Below, piece after piece: positions 1 through 8,559 of a stretch of 64,000 nt of DNA. Below the pieces are notes generated by a model. The model was not told the DNA's origin, did no database searches, and saw nothing but the letters and a program-made list of their open reading frames with translations. The number at the start of each line of letters is the position of its first letter. Position 1 is the first letter of the stretch. Source of the DNA: Thermoanaerobaculia bacterium (GTDB lineage: Bacteria; Acidobacteriota; Thermoanaerobaculia; Multivoradales; JAIOJS01); contig JAUIDB010000012.1 of the NCBI GenBank assembly GCA_030429235.1, positions 1 to 64,000 of the forward strand. Reading direction: 5' to 3'. A program made the translations under genes and the position numbers.

Positions 1-1
1 C

Positions 2-70
2 GCCAGTCGAGCCGAGATGGAGGACTTCATTCTCGAGTTCATCAATCTGGCCGAGCGCAACTTCACCTGA
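2..70 (+). CDS. tolQ: TolQ/ExbB-family proton channel, C-terminal end only
   Basis: The window opens inside a gene; the last 23 codons are visible and end at TGA 68-70. The tail contains EMEDFILEFINLAERNF, which matches the cytoplasmic C-terminal end of TolQ/MotA/ExbB proteins. These form the inner-membrane proton-conducting complex with TolR and energise TolA. The next gene, 45 nt downstream, encodes TolR, which fits the standard tolQRAB-pal-cpoB order. The assignment rests on this tail plus context; ExbB is the alternative name for the same family. Confidence 0.72.
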   Translation, partial: ASRAEMEDFILEFINLAERNFT

Positions 71-115
71 TCGGGAGAGCCAGGCTGAAGCGAGCACATC
101 GAAAGGGGGCCCAGC

Positions 116-547
116 ATGTCACTGCACGTCGGTGGTGGTAGCGACCCGGACGAGCCGATCCTGTCGGAGATCAACGTCACGCCGCTGGTCGACGTGATGT
201 TGGTGCTCCTGGTGATCTTCATGATCACGGCCCCGATGCTGCATCAGGGAATCGAGGTCGCCCTTCCTCAGGCCGAGGCTGAGAATCTGCCCTCGCGGGT
301 CGAGGATCCTATCATCCTCTCGGTGACGCGGGAGGGCCTGGTCTACCTGCGAGATACGCCGATCCACAAGAGCCAGTTGGTCGAACGCTTGACGCCCGTG
401 CTAGAGGCTCGGCAGGACAAGTCGCTCTTTCTCAAGGGCGACCGCGATGTCCCCTACGGGGTGGTGGTGGAACTGCTCGACCTGCTCCACAACGGAGGGA
501 TCGAGCAGATCGGCATGATCACCGAGTCCCCCGACCCGAAGGGCTGA
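116..547 (+). CDS. tolR: TolR/ExbD-family biopolymer transport protein
   Basis: This 143-residue protein is the usual length for ExbD/TolR. A single N-terminal membrane helix (about residues 24-42) follows the family motif EINVTPLVDVMLVLLVIF. It carries the conserved membrane aspartate (D26) thought to carry protons from TolQ. The rest is a periplasmic domain of about 100 residues. The ATG at 116 is preceded by AAAGGGGG at good spacing. It acts with TolQ upstream and the TolA-like protein that begins 5 nt after its stop, so the genes are almost certainly cotranscribed. Confidence 0.93.
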   Translation: MSLHVGGGSDPDEPILSEINVTPLVDVMLVLLVIFMITAPMLHQGIEVALPQAEAENLPSRVEDPIILSVTREGLVYLRDTPIHKSQLVERLTPVLEARQDKSLFLKGDRDVPYGVVVELLDLLHNGGIEQIGMITESPDPKG

Positions 548-551
548 GCCG

Positions 552-1304
552 ATGGCGAGCACCGTCGAGGGCCTACTTCGCGAACGGAGGGAACGAGCCA
601 CGGCCGGCCGGATCGCGGGCACCCTGTCGTCCCTCCTCCTCCACGTCGGCATCGTCGCCTTCGCCCTGGCGGCCCCGACCCTCTTCGCCAAGGAGCGAGA
701 GCCGCTGGAGTACGTCCCGGTGCTGCTGGTGCCCCCCCAGATCCTCGGCGTCGAGTCTCCGCCTCCAGAGCCACCGACCACCACTCCCACCCCCGAGCCG
801 ACACCTGAACCGGAACCAGTCGTCGACGAGCCCTCCCCCGACGCCATGACCCTGCCCTCGGAGGAAGAGGCTCCGCCCGAACCCCAACCCGAGCCCCGAC
901 CCGAGCCGAAACCGACAGAACCGGCTCCCGAACCTGTGGCTAGCGACTCACCGCCCGCCAACCAGCGACAAGGGTCCTCGACCGGCAGCCCGGTCGGCAT
1001 CGCCAACACCGATTCGCTGGTCGGAATCGAAGACCCGAACTTCACCTACGGCTACTACGTCAACCGGATGGTCTCCATCATCCGCAGCCAGTGGCAGCGG
1101 CCGCCGCTGGGAAGTGGCGTCCAGGGCATCGTCCACTTCCGCATTCGCCGCGACGGCTCGGTGCAGGATGTCGAGGTCGTCAACTCCTCCGGCTACAATT
1201 CCTTCGACCTCGCCGCGTTGCGGGCAGTTCAGTCCGCGCCGTTGCCCCCGCTTCCCAAGAGCTACAAAGAGAAATCCCTGGGCGTCAACCTGATCTTCCG
1301 TTGA
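552..1304 (+). CDS. TolA/TonB-like energy transducer with TonB C-terminal domain
   Basis: The protein has 250 residues. One membrane helix lies near residues 24-45, followed by a long Pro/Glu-rich spacer (about 75-150, many P-E-P repeats) that would cross the periplasm. A TonB/TolA C-terminal domain (about 165-250) contains VHFRIRRDGSVQDVEVVNSSG and the FDLAALRAV helix. In the Tol system this protein links the TolQR motor to TolB and Pal. The Pro-rich spacer looks like TonB, whereas proteobacterial TolA has a helical spacer. The position between tolR and tolB makes the TolA role more likely. The start is 4 nt after the tolR stop. Confidence 0.85.
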   Translation: MASTVEGLLRERRERATAGRIAGTLSSLLLHVGIVAFALAAPTLFAKEREPLEYVPVLLVPPQILGVESPPPEPPTTTPTPEPTPEPEPVVDEPSPDAMTLPSEEEAPPEPQPEPRPEPKPTEPAPEPVASDSPPANQRQGSSTGSPVGIANTDSLVGIEDPNFTYGYYVNRMVSIIRSQWQRPPLGSGVQGIVHFRIRRDGSVQDVEVVNSSGYNSFDLAALRAVQSAPLPPLPKSYKEKSLGVNLIFR

Positions 1305-1347
1305 CCCCACCCCACCATCGCGGCTCGACCCGCCATCTGAGGCCTGC

Positions 1348-2697
1348 ATGACACCACTACGATCCGCCCTCATCCTCCTTCTCACCGCCGGGCTCGTCGC
1401 CCCGAGCCTCGCTGCCCAGGACCCGGCACCACCCCAGGATCCCGTCACGGACGAGTCCGATATCACGGCGGTGATCGAGAAGGGCGGCGTGGCCCAGCTG
1501 CGGCTGGCCTTCCCGGCCTTGGTGGTGCGTCCCGGCACCTCGAGCGGAGCGGCCACCGCGATCCGCGGTTTCGAGCGGGCCCTCCGCCAGGATCTCGAGA
1601 GTTCGGGAGTGTTCGCCATCCAGGGTCCCGAGGAGCTCTCGGTACTCGACCTCACTGGCGATCGTGGACAGGACTTCGAGCTCTACCGCTCTCTCACCAA
1701 CGAAACGGTACTGTTAGTGGAAGGCTACGAGTCCGACGAGCGCTTCGTGATCGAGGGTCGTCTGTACGATCTCGCCAGCCAGCAGTCGATCCTCGGCAAA
1801 CGGTACCGCGGCACCTTCGACCTGTCGCGCCGCGTGGCCCACACCTTCTCGGACGAGATCCTGCTGTACTTCACGGGCACCCGCGGGATCGCCTTGACCT
1901 CGATCGCCTTCACCTCCGACCGCTCGGGACACAAAGAGATCTATCTCATGGACTACGACGGTGAGAGCGTCCGCCCGCTCACCGACCACGACTCGATCTC
2001 GATGGCCCCGGCCTGGGCTCCCACCGGTGACAACATCGCTTACGTCTCTTTCTTCGCCGGTCCCCCCGCCATCTACCGGGTCGATCTCGCCACCGGCGCC
2101 AAGCAGCCGATCGTCAATGACGGCAACCTCAACAGCTCGCCCGACTTCTCGGCCGACGGCACCCGAATCGCCTTCACCCGCTCCCTCGAGGGGAACACCG
2201 AAATCTTCGTGGCCAACCGCGACGGCAGCAACCTCACTCGCCTCACGCGTTCGGCGGGGATCGACACCAACCCGGCGTTCAGCCCCAACGGTACCAAGAT
2301 CGCCTTCACCTCGAGCCGAGCCGGGAACCCCCACATCTACATCATGGATACCGACGGCACGAACTTGCAGCGGGTCACTTTCGAGGGCACCTACAACGAC
2401 GGCGCCGAATGGAGTCCGGACGGCACCAAGATCGTCTACGCCACCCGCCGCGGTCGCGACTTCGACATCGCGGTCACCGACCTGGCCCTGCTCGATACCC
2501 AGGTTCTGACCAGCGCGGTTCCGGGGAGCCACGAATCGCCCACCTGGTCCCCGGACGGTCGGTTTCTCGCCTTCTCGACCACCCTCGGTGGCAAGACGCA
2601 GATCCGGGTGATGCCCGCCACCGGCGGTCCGGCCCGGACGCTGACCGGAGACGGCAACAACATGGCGCCCGACTGGTCGGCCTACCCCCCCCGCTGA
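1348..2697 (+). CDS. tolB: Tol-Pal system beta-propeller protein TolB
   Basis: This 449-residue periplasmic protein has a signal peptide (about residues 1-23, ending in Ala-Gln). An N-terminal alpha/beta domain (about 40-180) is followed by a propeller (about 185-445) built from PD40/WD40-like repeats with patterns such as AFTSDRSGHKEIYLMDYDG and AFSPNGTKIAFTSSRAGNPH. TolB binds Pal and the TolA C-terminus and helps maintain the outer membrane during constriction. Length, architecture and position between the TolA-like gene and pal all agree. The start is 43 nt after the preceding gene, with a short GAGG-type ribosome binding site. Confidence 0.95.
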   Translation: MTPLRSALILLLTAGLVAPSLAAQDPAPPQDPVTDESDITAVIEKGGVAQLRLAFPALVVRPGTSSGAATAIRGFERALRQDLESSGVFAIQGPEELSVLDLTGDRGQDFELYRSLTNETVLLVEGYESDERFVIEGRLYDLASQQSILGKRYRGTFDLSRRVAHTFSDEILLYFTGTRGIALTSIAFTSDRSGHKEIYLMDYDGESVRPLTDHDSISMAPAWAPTGDNIAYVSFFAGPPAIYRVDLATGAKQPIVNDGNLNSSPDFSADGTRIAFTRSLEGNTEIFVANRDGSNLTRLTRSAGIDTNPAFSPNGTKIAFTSSRAGNPHIYIMDTDGTNLQRVTFEGTYNDGAEWSPDGTKIVYATRRGRDFDIAVTDLALLDTQVLTSAVPGSHESPTWSPDGRFLAFSTTLGGKTQIRVMPATGGPARTLTGDGNNMAPDWSAYPPR

Positions 2698-2747
2698 CGG
2701 ACCCTCGAACCACCCTCCGCGACAACAACGGATAGCCTTCGCGCCGG

Positions 2748-2776
2748 TTGTATCGCCCCGGACCGAATGCTACAGT
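2748..2776 (+). promoter_or_regulatory. Putative sigma-70-type promoter for pal
   Basis: TTGTAT (2748-2753) and TACAGT (2771-2776) are separated by exactly 17 bases and lie about 90 bases before the pal start. The 168-base gap between tolB and pal is the largest in the Tol operon, so a separate promoter for pal-cpoB is plausible. This is a sequence match only. Confidence 0.5.
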
Positions 2777-2865
2777 TCAGAGCCGCCGAACCGCAGGAAA
2801 AACGGCTCTGTCGACAACACGACTTCGAATCCCTTCAACTCGCTGAAACTCAGGAGATGCACACA

Positions 2866-3429
2866 ATGATTCGCAACCGGATGGTCCTTCTCGCCTCGTT
2901 GGTACTGCTGATCGGAGCCGTCGGCTGCGGCAAGAAGCCGCAGACCGCCGAAGCCCCCGTGATCAAGTCCGTCGAGCCCACCCCGACCGACGTTGCACCG
3001 CCCCCCGCTCCCACCGTCACCGAAGATCCCAAGGCCTGGATGAACGAGGAATTGGCCAAGGTCACCGAGATGGCCAACCAGAAGGGACTGCTCGGGGACG
3101 TGTACTTCGACTTCGACCGGTTCGAACTCTCCGCCGATGCCCGGGAGCGGCTGGCCAAGAACGCACGCTTCATGCTGGACGAGCCGCAGTTCGTCCTCAC
3201 CGTCGAGGGCCACTGCGACGAGCGTGGCACCAACGACTACAACCTCGCGCTCGGCGAGAAGCGCGCGAGCGCAGCGCGGGACTACTTGGTGTCGCTGGGA
3301 GTGCCGGCCAACCGTCTGCGGACCATCAGCTACGGCGAGGAGCGTCCCTTCTGCTCCGGTAGCTCGGAGTCCTGTTGGTCGCAGAACCGGCGGGCGCACT
3401 TCATGATCTCGAGCCGCACGGACGGCTGA
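2866..3429 (+). CDS. pal: Peptidoglycan-associated lipoprotein Pal (OmpA family)
   Basis: The ATG at 2866 is chosen over an upstream in-frame ATG at 2767. AGGAG lies 9 bases before it, and the protein then begins with a lipoprotein signal (hydrophobic stretch, lipobox VG/C with Cys21). A Pro-rich linker follows, then an OmpA C-terminal domain (about residues 75-185) with DVYFDFDRFELS and the peptidoglycan-binding stretch GHCDERGTNDYNLALGEKRA. Pal anchors the outer membrane to peptidoglycan and is the partner of TolB. The length of 187 residues is typical for the family. Confidence 0.94.
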   Translation: MIRNRMVLLASLVLLIGAVGCGKKPQTAEAPVIKSVEPTPTDVAPPPAPTVTEDPKAWMNEELAKVTEMANQKGLLGDVYFDFDRFELSADARERLAKNARFMLDEPQFVLTVEGHCDERGTNDYNLALGEKRASAARDYLVSLGVPANRLRTISYGEERPFCSGSSESCWSQNRRAHFMISSRTDG

Positions 3430-3442
3430 CGGCGGTCGTTCC

Positions 3443-4276
3443 GTGTCTCGCCTGTCCGAGTTCCGACTGCGACCGGCCTGGAGCCGGTTGCTCCTCCTCA
3501 CCATCTCGACGTTGGTGGTCGGGGCCTGCTCGTCGAGCAGCCAGCTCGACAGCATTCAGGCTCAGCTCAGAGACCTTCAGCAGCAGTCACTCCAGATCCA
3601 GAAGCAGACGTCGAGCAAGGAGGAGCTCGCGGATCTGCAAGCCGAACAGGCTCAGAGAGCTCAGGATCTCCTGCGCGCCCAGGCCGATATCCAGGTCGAG
3701 ATGCAACAGGTTGCGACGCTGATCCAACAGCTCGAGGCCAAGCTCGAAGACACCAACTACCGGCTGGCGCAGCTGTCGCAACAGATCGCCGCGACGAACC
3801 AAGAACTGAAGACCTCGCGCGTTCCGCCCGGCATCGGTCTGCCGACCGACGGTACGACCGGAGGCTCGATCGGCAGCGCCGTGGGCAACGGTGCCGATCC
3901 GGAAACACAGTACCAAACCGCCTACAACGACTACCTCCGAGGCAGCTACGACCTGGCGATTCTCGGGTTCCGGCAGTACCTCGAGGCCTTCCCCGAGACC
4001 GACCTCGCCGACAATGCGTCGTACTGGATCGGTGAGTGCTACTACCGGCAGCGCAAGTTCCAGGAGGCGATCCGCGAGTTCGACCACGTACTCGATCGCT
4101 ACCCCGGCAGCGACAAGCTCGCCAGCACCCTGCTCCGCAAGGGCTATGCCTACCTGGAACTCGGCAACGAAGCCCAGGGGGTCGTGCAGTTGCAGCACGT
4201 CATCCGGCGGTACCCGCAGAGCGACGAAGCCAACCTGGCTCGTCAGCAACTGACCTCGCTGGGAATCGATAGCTGA
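3443..4276 (+). CDS. cpoB: Cell division coordinator CpoB (YbgF), lipoprotein variant
   Basis: The protein has 277 residues from a GTG start. The N-terminus is a lipoprotein signal (lipobox VGA/C, Cys29). Next comes a Gln-rich coiled coil (about 35-125), as in the YbgF trimerisation region. At least three TPR repeats fill residues 150-275, including YQTAYNDYLRGSYDLAILGF and the ASYWIGECYYRQRKFQEAI block. CpoB works with Tol-Pal to coordinate peptidoglycan synthesis and outer-membrane constriction. The gene starts 13 nt after pal. The lipobox is less usual; many CpoB proteins are soluble periplasmic proteins. Confidence 0.88.
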   Translation: MSRLSEFRLRPAWSRLLLLTISTLVVGACSSSSQLDSIQAQLRDLQQQSLQIQKQTSSKEELADLQAEQAQRAQDLLRAQADIQVEMQQVATLIQQLEAKLEDTNYRLAQLSQQIAATNQELKTSRVPPGIGLPTDGTTGGSIGSAVGNGADPETQYQTAYNDYLRGSYDLAILGFRQYLEAFPETDLADNASYWIGECYYRQRKFQEAIREFDHVLDRYPGSDKLASTLLRKGYAYLELGNEAQGVVQLQHVIRRYPQSDEANLARQQLTSLGIDS

Positions 4277-4304
4277 CCGCTGCCGCGAGTCGACGTCTAA
4301 ACCG

Positions 4305-4333
4305 TTGACTCCTTTGCTCATCGCAGTTACAAT
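4305..4333 (+). promoter_or_regulatory. Sigma-70-type promoter for rpsT
   Basis: TTGACT (4305-4310), a 17-base spacer and TACAAT (4328-4333) form a near-consensus promoter. It lies in the 187-base gap after cpoB and leaves a leader of about 120 bases before rpsT. A strong independent promoter is expected for a ribosomal protein gene. Confidence 0.7.
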
Positions 4334-4463
4334 CGCGCCTCGCCGGGTGAACTGCGTCGACGTAGGACGCTCCTCCCGGCTCGACCACGAACCACTTCCG
4401 TGACCACCGCGTCACCCGATCAAGTACCGAAACCGATCCGTACCGAAACGAGAGTAGACCGAC

Positions 4464-4730
4464 ATGGCCAATTCCAAGTCCGCCCTGAAGCGCATCCGCC
4501 AGAACGAGATCCGTCGCGATCGCAACCGCGCTGCCCGCAGTGAGATGCGCACCTCGATCAAGAACGTGCGTCGGGCCATCGAGCTCGGCGAACTCGAGCA
4601 GGCTGCCGAGCTCCTGCCGCAAGCGGTGAAGACGATCGACGTCACCGCCCGCAAGGGTGTGATCCACCGCAACACGGCCGACCGCACCAAGTCCCGCCTG
4701 GTACGCGCGGTCGCCCGCGCTCAGGCCTAA
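4464..4730 (+). CDS. rpsT: 30S ribosomal protein bS20
   Basis: This is an 88-residue, strongly basic protein of typical bS20 length. It starts MANSKSALKRIRQNEIRRDR and contains SEMRTSIKNVRRAIELGE and the C-terminal KGVIHRNTADRTKSRLVRAV block, all diagnostic of the family. bS20 binds 16S rRNA early in 30S assembly. The gene stands alone, with a promoter upstream and an intrinsic terminator downstream. In many bacteria S20 represses its own translation; nothing here shows that directly. Confidence 0.97.
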   Translation: MANSKSALKRIRQNEIRRDRNRAARSEMRTSIKNVRRAIELGELEQAAELLPQAVKTIDVTARKGVIHRNTADRTKSRLVRAVARAQA

Positions 4731-4782
4731 TCCGCTCAGGCCTCGGTCTTCGTCGCGCCCGTCAGGGCGCGCGCTTTGCCCG

Positions 4783-4828
4783 CCGCTCGTTCCCCCTGCG
4801 AAGGCAGGATTCAGGGACGAGCGGTTTT
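4783..4828 (+). terminator. Intrinsic terminator after rpsT
   Basis: The arms CCGCTCGTTCCC (4783-4794) and GGGACGAGCGG (4814-4824) pair with one bulge and are followed by TTTT (4825-4828). A second GC hairpin without a T tract (GCGCCC-GTCA-GGGCGC, 4755-4770) lies just before it. The terminator separates the + strand rpsT unit from lptE, which converges from the other strand. Confidence 0.8.
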
Positions 4829-4942
4829 GCCGTGTCTGCGCCCCGTTACGAGTCGGGGCTTCAAGACGGTCCATGCCCGACCCGCGCACCCGACGCTCTG
4901 AGGCGACCCCTTCCTCAGGTGGGCGGCTCGAGTCCGGGCTTC

Positions 4943-5467
4943 TTAGAAGCCCTCGAGCAGGTCGATGACCACGGTGCGAGCAAACCGAGCTGCCGCTTCG
5001 CCGATGGCCCCCGTCTCGAGGTCGACGAAGTTGACGTCCGAGGCGTCCGACTCGTAGGTCTCCTTGTACACGTAGCGGTCGTTCTTCCACAAGGTCTGGT
5101 CCTCGACCCGATCCTGGAAGCGCATGCGAACGTTGATGGTCAGCTGGTACTCGGTGCCCCGGCCGTCCTCGTCGAAGAGGATGGGATGGGTGTCGAAGAG
5201 CAGCACCGCTCCATCCAACACCCCGTCCGCGCCTTCGAGCGACGAGACGATCTCGAACTGCTTGCGAGTCACGAACTCCTCGGTGATGGCACGAGTCAGT
5301 AGTTGATCGACCTCGGCCCGTGTCGTCTCGTTGGCCAGCGGCGCAATGTAGACCCGCTGCACGTGCTCGGGGATGTTGTTACCCTTGCCGACGAGGGCGT
5401 AACCACAGCCGACCAGGGTCAGTAGGACGAGACTCGCCGCTGGGATCCGTAGTGCTCTGCTGACCAT
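4943..5467 (-). CDS. lptE: LPS-assembly lipoprotein LptE
   Basis: The ATG at 5467 has GGAGAAGA just upstream; in-frame sequence further 5' is not coding-like. The 174-residue product starts with a lipoprotein signal (LTLVGC) followed at once by GYALVGKGNNIPEHVQRVYI. The latter is the typical LptE N-terminus, leading to the conserved block ETTRAEVDQLLTRAITEEF. LptE plugs the LptD barrel and inserts lipopolysaccharide into the outer leaflet. It is the last gene of the - strand run that begins with ribH/nusB, and its presence supports an LPS-bearing outer membrane. Confidence 0.88.
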   Translation of the reverse strand: MVSRALRIPAASLVLLTLVGCGYALVGKGNNIPEHVQRVYIAPLANETTRAEVDQLLTRAITEEFVTRKQFEIVSSLEGADGVLDGAVLLFDTHPILFDEDGRGTEYQLTINVRMRFQDRVEDQTLWKNDRYVYKETYESDASDVNFVDLETGAIGEAAARFARTVVIDLLEGF

Positions 5468-5549
5468 CGCTCTTCTCCTTGTCGCTCCTGTCCGGCCTCC
5501 GTGGGACAGAAGCCCGAGTTCCACTCTGGGTTGGTTGGCTTCCCGTTCC

Positions 5550-6545
5550 TCAGCCCGAAGACAGAACCACCGCTTCGCGCACGTAGTCGTGGAACACCAG
5601 CTCGCGTTCGAGCGGCTCCTCACCGTCGATCATCACGGTCAAGCGGTACTCCCCCGGTTCCAGACCGACGAACGTGCTCTGCCCAGCCACCAGGGCCTTG
5701 ATGAGACGTTTCCCCTGGCCTTCGAGGACCGCGACCCCACTCTGCCCGCCCTCGACCTGGACCGCGAGGGAACCGGCCAGCTGTCGATCGCTATTGCGTC
5801 GGGTAGACACTCCCGAAGGCGAGAGCGGAGCCAGATCCACCACCTTCCGCTGGTCCAGTCGATCGCGCAAGATCGCGGGATCACGTTCCGGCTGGGGCAG
5901 AAGCTCCTCGCTGGCGAGCCGCACGTAGTGGGCCGGCACATAGTTGTGGAAACTCATCGGGTCGCTGAACACCCAGCCCCGGTCCGAGTACTCGATCTCG
6001 ACCCAGCGGTGGTAGAGCACCGACGGCTCACCCGCCGGGCCCGAGACCACCAGCCCCGCTACTTCGCGCGCCGGGATCTCGGCTCGTTCGAGGAGCGACA
6101 CCACCAACCGGGCGATCCCGGTGCAGTAGCCGCTGCGCCGTACCAGCACCGCCTCGGGATCCTGGGGCTGCTCGCGATCCAGGTCGTACTCGATCTCGCG
6201 GGAGACCCAGGAGAGGACGCGGCTCACCGCTTCGTACCGACTGGAAGCGTCGGCTAGCAGACGGCGAGCCAGCTGCCCCACCGCGTCGTCCCCCATCTCC
6301 CGAGGACGGCGGAAGGGGTCCCGCGAGGCCAGAGGAGCGAGTTCCACCTCGATCTCGGCCACTCCGTTGCGAATCGAGACGCGGTAGCCGCTGTTTTGAT
6401 AGGGCTCGACCAGGGCAGCCGCCGGCAGCTGGATCCGGGCCCAGTCGCGCCCTTCGACGGCAACCCCGACGGCGCCGACCGGCGTCGCCAGCACGACCAC
6501 GAGGAGCGCCGCCCAGAGGGTCGCGACCCGCACCCCTCGCCGCAT
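5550..6545 (-). CDS. Secreted transglutaminase-like (TGc) domain protein
   Basis: The protein has 331 residues from the ATG at 6545, which overlaps the nusB stop as TGATG; a TTG one codon upstream is less likely. An N-terminal signal peptide ends near APVGA/TPVGA. The transglutaminase/papain-like core lies near residues 95-220: Cys in GYCTGIARLVVSLLERA, His in LYHRWVEIEY and Asp in FSDPMSFHNY form the expected Cys-His-Asp triad. The remaining ~90 C-terminal residues look like a beta domain. The role is probably extracytoplasmic peptide cleavage or cross-linking; the substrate is unknown. Confidence 0.75.
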   Translation of the reverse strand: MRRGVRVATLWAALLVVVLATPVGAVGVAVEGRDWARIQLPAAALVEPYQNSGYRVSIRNGVAEIEVELAPLASRDPFRRPREMGDDAVGQLARRLLADASSRYEAVSRVLSWVSREIEYDLDREQPQDPEAVLVRRSGYCTGIARLVVSLLERAEIPAREVAGLVVSGPAGEPSVLYHRWVEIEYSDRGWVFSDPMSFHNYVPAHYVRLASEELLPQPERDPAILRDRLDQRKVVDLAPLSPSGVSTRRNSDRQLAGSLAVQVEGGQSGVAVLEGQGKRLIKALVAGQSTFVGLEPGEYRLTVMIDGEEPLERELVFHDYVREAVVLSSG

Positions 6546-7096
6546 CAACTCATCCGCCCGGCGAAGTGGTGCTTCTTCAAGAGGCCGTCCAGAATGCCGT
6601 TGACGAACCGACCCGACTGGTCGGAACCGAACCGCTTTGCGAGTTCGATCCCCTCGTCGAGCACCACTCGCTTGGGTACGTCGGACTCGAAGGCCAGTTC
6701 GAACACGGCCAGTCGCAGCACGTTGCGGTCCACGGCGGACATCCGCTCGAGGCGCCAGTTGTCAGCCTGCTCGCGGATCATGCCGTCGAGTTCGTCGAGT
6801 CGCGCCATCGTTCCCTCGACCAACCGGCGGGCGTACTCGTGCGCCTCCTTGACCGTGCCGAGGTTGAAGGTCGGCGGCGGCGCCGGAAGCTCGGACGGCG
6901 AATCGGCCTCGCGTTCGGCCAACACCATGTCCGTGGGGTCGAAGTGGTGCAACACCTGCTGCAGCGTCGACTCCCCCATGTCGAGTTGGTAGAGCATCTG
7001 GAGCGCCATCTCACGACCGCGGCGCCGCTTGCCCGCTGCGCGCTCACGCTCAGCCTCGACTGGCTGTACGACCTCGCTCTCGACTTCGCGGCTCAT
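6545..7096 (-). CDS. nusB: Transcription antitermination factor NusB
   Basis: The 183-residue protein starts at the ATG at 7096, overlapping the end of ribH by 4 nt (ATGA). The NusB fold is clear: GREMALQMLYQLDMGE near the N-terminus and the C-terminal helices MSAVDRNVLRLAVFEL, VVLDEGIELAKRFG and RFVNGILDGLL. NusB with NusE binds boxA RNA during rRNA transcription antitermination. The ribH-nusB pair is a widely conserved neighbour relationship. About 40 residues between helices 1 and 2 are longer than in E. coli NusB. Confidence 0.95.
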   Translation of the reverse strand: MSREVESEVVQPVEAERERAAGKRRRGREMALQMLYQLDMGESTLQQVLHHFDPTDMVLAEREADSPSELPAPPPTFNLGTVKEAHEYARRLVEGTMARLDELDGMIREQADNWRLERMSAVDRNVLRLAVFELAFESDVPKRVVLDEGIELAKRFGSDQSGRFVNGILDGLLKKHHFAGRMS

Positions 7097-7587
7097 CGCG
7101 CCTTCTCGATTTGCCGCAGCACATCGACCATCTCGATCGCGGCCAAGGCCGCCTCGGCGCCCTTGTTGCCCAGCGGCCCCCCGGTTCGGGCCTCGGCCTG
7201 GGCGTCGTCGTCGCAGGTCAGCACCCCGAACGCCACCGGGATTCCCGTCTCCAACCCGACGCTCTGGCACCCCGACGTACAGGCCGAGCTGACGTAGTCG
7301 AAGTGGGGAGTGTCCCCCCGAATCACGGCTCCGAGCGCGATCAGGGCGTCGGGAGCGCCACCCGAGCGATCCTTGGCCAGGGCCTGGAGGGCGAACGGAA
7401 TCTCGAAGGCGCCGGGAACCCGCACGACTTCGACGTCCTGCGACTTGGTCCCGTGCTCCTCGAGGCACTGCACCGCCCCTTCCAGGAGGCGGTCGACGAT
7501 CCCCTCGTTGAAGCGAGCCGCGACGATGCCGAAGCGCATTCCGCGGGAGCTGAGAGACGCATCGATCGCGCGAGAGAAGGTCGCCAT
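7093..7587 (-). CDS. ribH: 6,7-dimethyl-8-ribityllumazine synthase
   Basis: The 164-residue protein starts at the ATG at 7587. It has the lumazine synthase landmarks ARFNEGIVDRLLEGA, VPGAFEIPFALQALA, ALGAVIRGDTPHFDYVSS (with the catalytic His) and GVLTCDDDAQAEAR, ending in NKGAEAALAAIEM. It condenses 5-amino-6-ribitylamino-uracil with a butanone phosphate in the penultimate step of riboflavin synthesis. It overlaps nusB by 4 nt and begins the nusB-transglutaminase-lptE run. No other riboflavin genes lie in the window. Confidence 0.96.
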   Translation of the reverse strand: MATFSRAIDASLSSRGMRFGIVAARFNEGIVDRLLEGAVQCLEEHGTKSQDVEVVRVPGAFEIPFALQALAKDRSGGAPDALIALGAVIRGDTPHFDYVSSACTSGCQSVGLETGIPVAFGVLTCDDDAQAEARTGGPLGNKGAEAALAAIEMVDVLRQIEKAR

Positions 7588-7630
7588 AGGGCTCAGCAGT
7601 ATAGCAGGGGAGGAACGGGAGCCGACCGCC

Positions 7631-8362
7631 TCAGCCGCCCGCGAACGAACGCAGGAAGAGACCGTAGGCGGGCGCGAGGAGGACCTTGATGGTGACATCG
7701 GCCACGATGCCCAGCAGCGCGACGATCATCAGTTTCCGCTCGCGACGACCGAAGGGCCAGAGACGGCGAAGCCAGAGGGGCTGACTGAACAGCGCGCCCA
7801 GCAGGACGAAAGCACCGACCCGGACCACCGACCAGGGAACCCAGGCCACGATCGAGCCCACGAACCAATGACCGCTGGCCCCGGCGTAGGACCCGACGAA
7901 GTAGCTCATGTAGGCCACCAGCAACGCTCCCAGCGTCAAGCCGAGATAGCCGCCACTGATCCAGGTCAGGAGCACGAAGGCCGAGAGGTGCAGCGCGTGC
8001 TCCGGCAGGAAGAGGGAGGGCGAGACCTCCTTGCCCTCCCCGCTCCAGATCCATCCGAACATCTCTTCGCGATACGGTTCGCCGTTGAGGATCCCGGCCT
8101 CGGCGATCTCGGGACGCCACAGGGTCAAGAAGATCACCCCGGCACTGAGCAGTCCGGCCCACAGCATCGCCCACCGCCAGGCCCGCGCCCACTCGGAGTT
8201 CCGCACGTCGGCGATGAAACTCGGATAGAGCGGCAGCGGAGCCAACAGTGGCAGGAGCCAGGCCCCACCGGGCAGGGCAGCCAGAAGGGGCAGCAACGGG
8301 GTCAAGGCGAGGCCCCAGCGGGTCGGGGCCAGGTCTCTTCGGCGGGATGGATCTACGGACAT
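7631..8362 (-). CDS. Conserved multi-pass membrane protein, function unknown
   Basis: The ATG at 8362 is used; in-frame sequence further upstream reads through the tRNA-Pro gene and is not coding. The 243-residue product has about six hydrophobic helices, with a charged loop near residues 85-120 and a basic motif (FGRRERK) before the last helix. No catalytic signature or family was recognised. The gene lies between tRNA-Pro and ribH on the same strand, 43 nt before ribH, and may be cotranscribed with it. Confidence 0.7.
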   Translation of the reverse strand: MSVDPSRRRDLAPTRWGLALTPLLPLLAALPGGAWLLPLLAPLPLYPSFIADVRNSEWARAWRWAMLWAGLLSAGVIFLTLWRPEIAEAGILNGEPYREEMFGWIWSGEGKEVSPSLFLPEHALHLSAFVLLTWISGGYLGLTLGALLVAYMSYFVGSYAGASGHWFVGSIVAWVPWSVVRVGAFVLLGALFSQPLWLRRLWPFGRRERKLMIVALLGIVADVTIKVLLAPAYGLFLRSFAGG

Positions 8363-8425
8363 CGTCGAACGGAGGAAAAACGAAGAGAACAGGCCTACTC
8401 GACAGAAAGGCTGGCAAGAGAGAAA

Positions 8426-8502
8426 TGGTCGGGACGGCGAGATTCGAACTCGCGACCCCCTGAACCCCATTCAGGTACGCTACCAGGCTGCGCCACGTCC
8501 CG
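8426..8502 (-). tRNA. tRNA-Pro (anticodon GGG)
   Basis: Read on the minus strand, a 7-bp acceptor stem CGGGACG/CGTCCCG, a D arm, an anticodon stem CCTGA/TCAGG with loop ATGGGGT (anticodon GGG), a T arm with GTTCGAATC and an encoded 3' CCA are all present. The length is 77 nt including CCA. It lies directly downstream of the MerR gene, as in the ihfA-merR-tRNA-Pro arrangement of several Gram-negative genomes. Confidence 0.96.
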
Positions 8503-8559
8503 ACCGAGCTCTTGCGAGCGACGACCGCCGATCTCGGCCTCGCGGCTTCGATCGGTGAT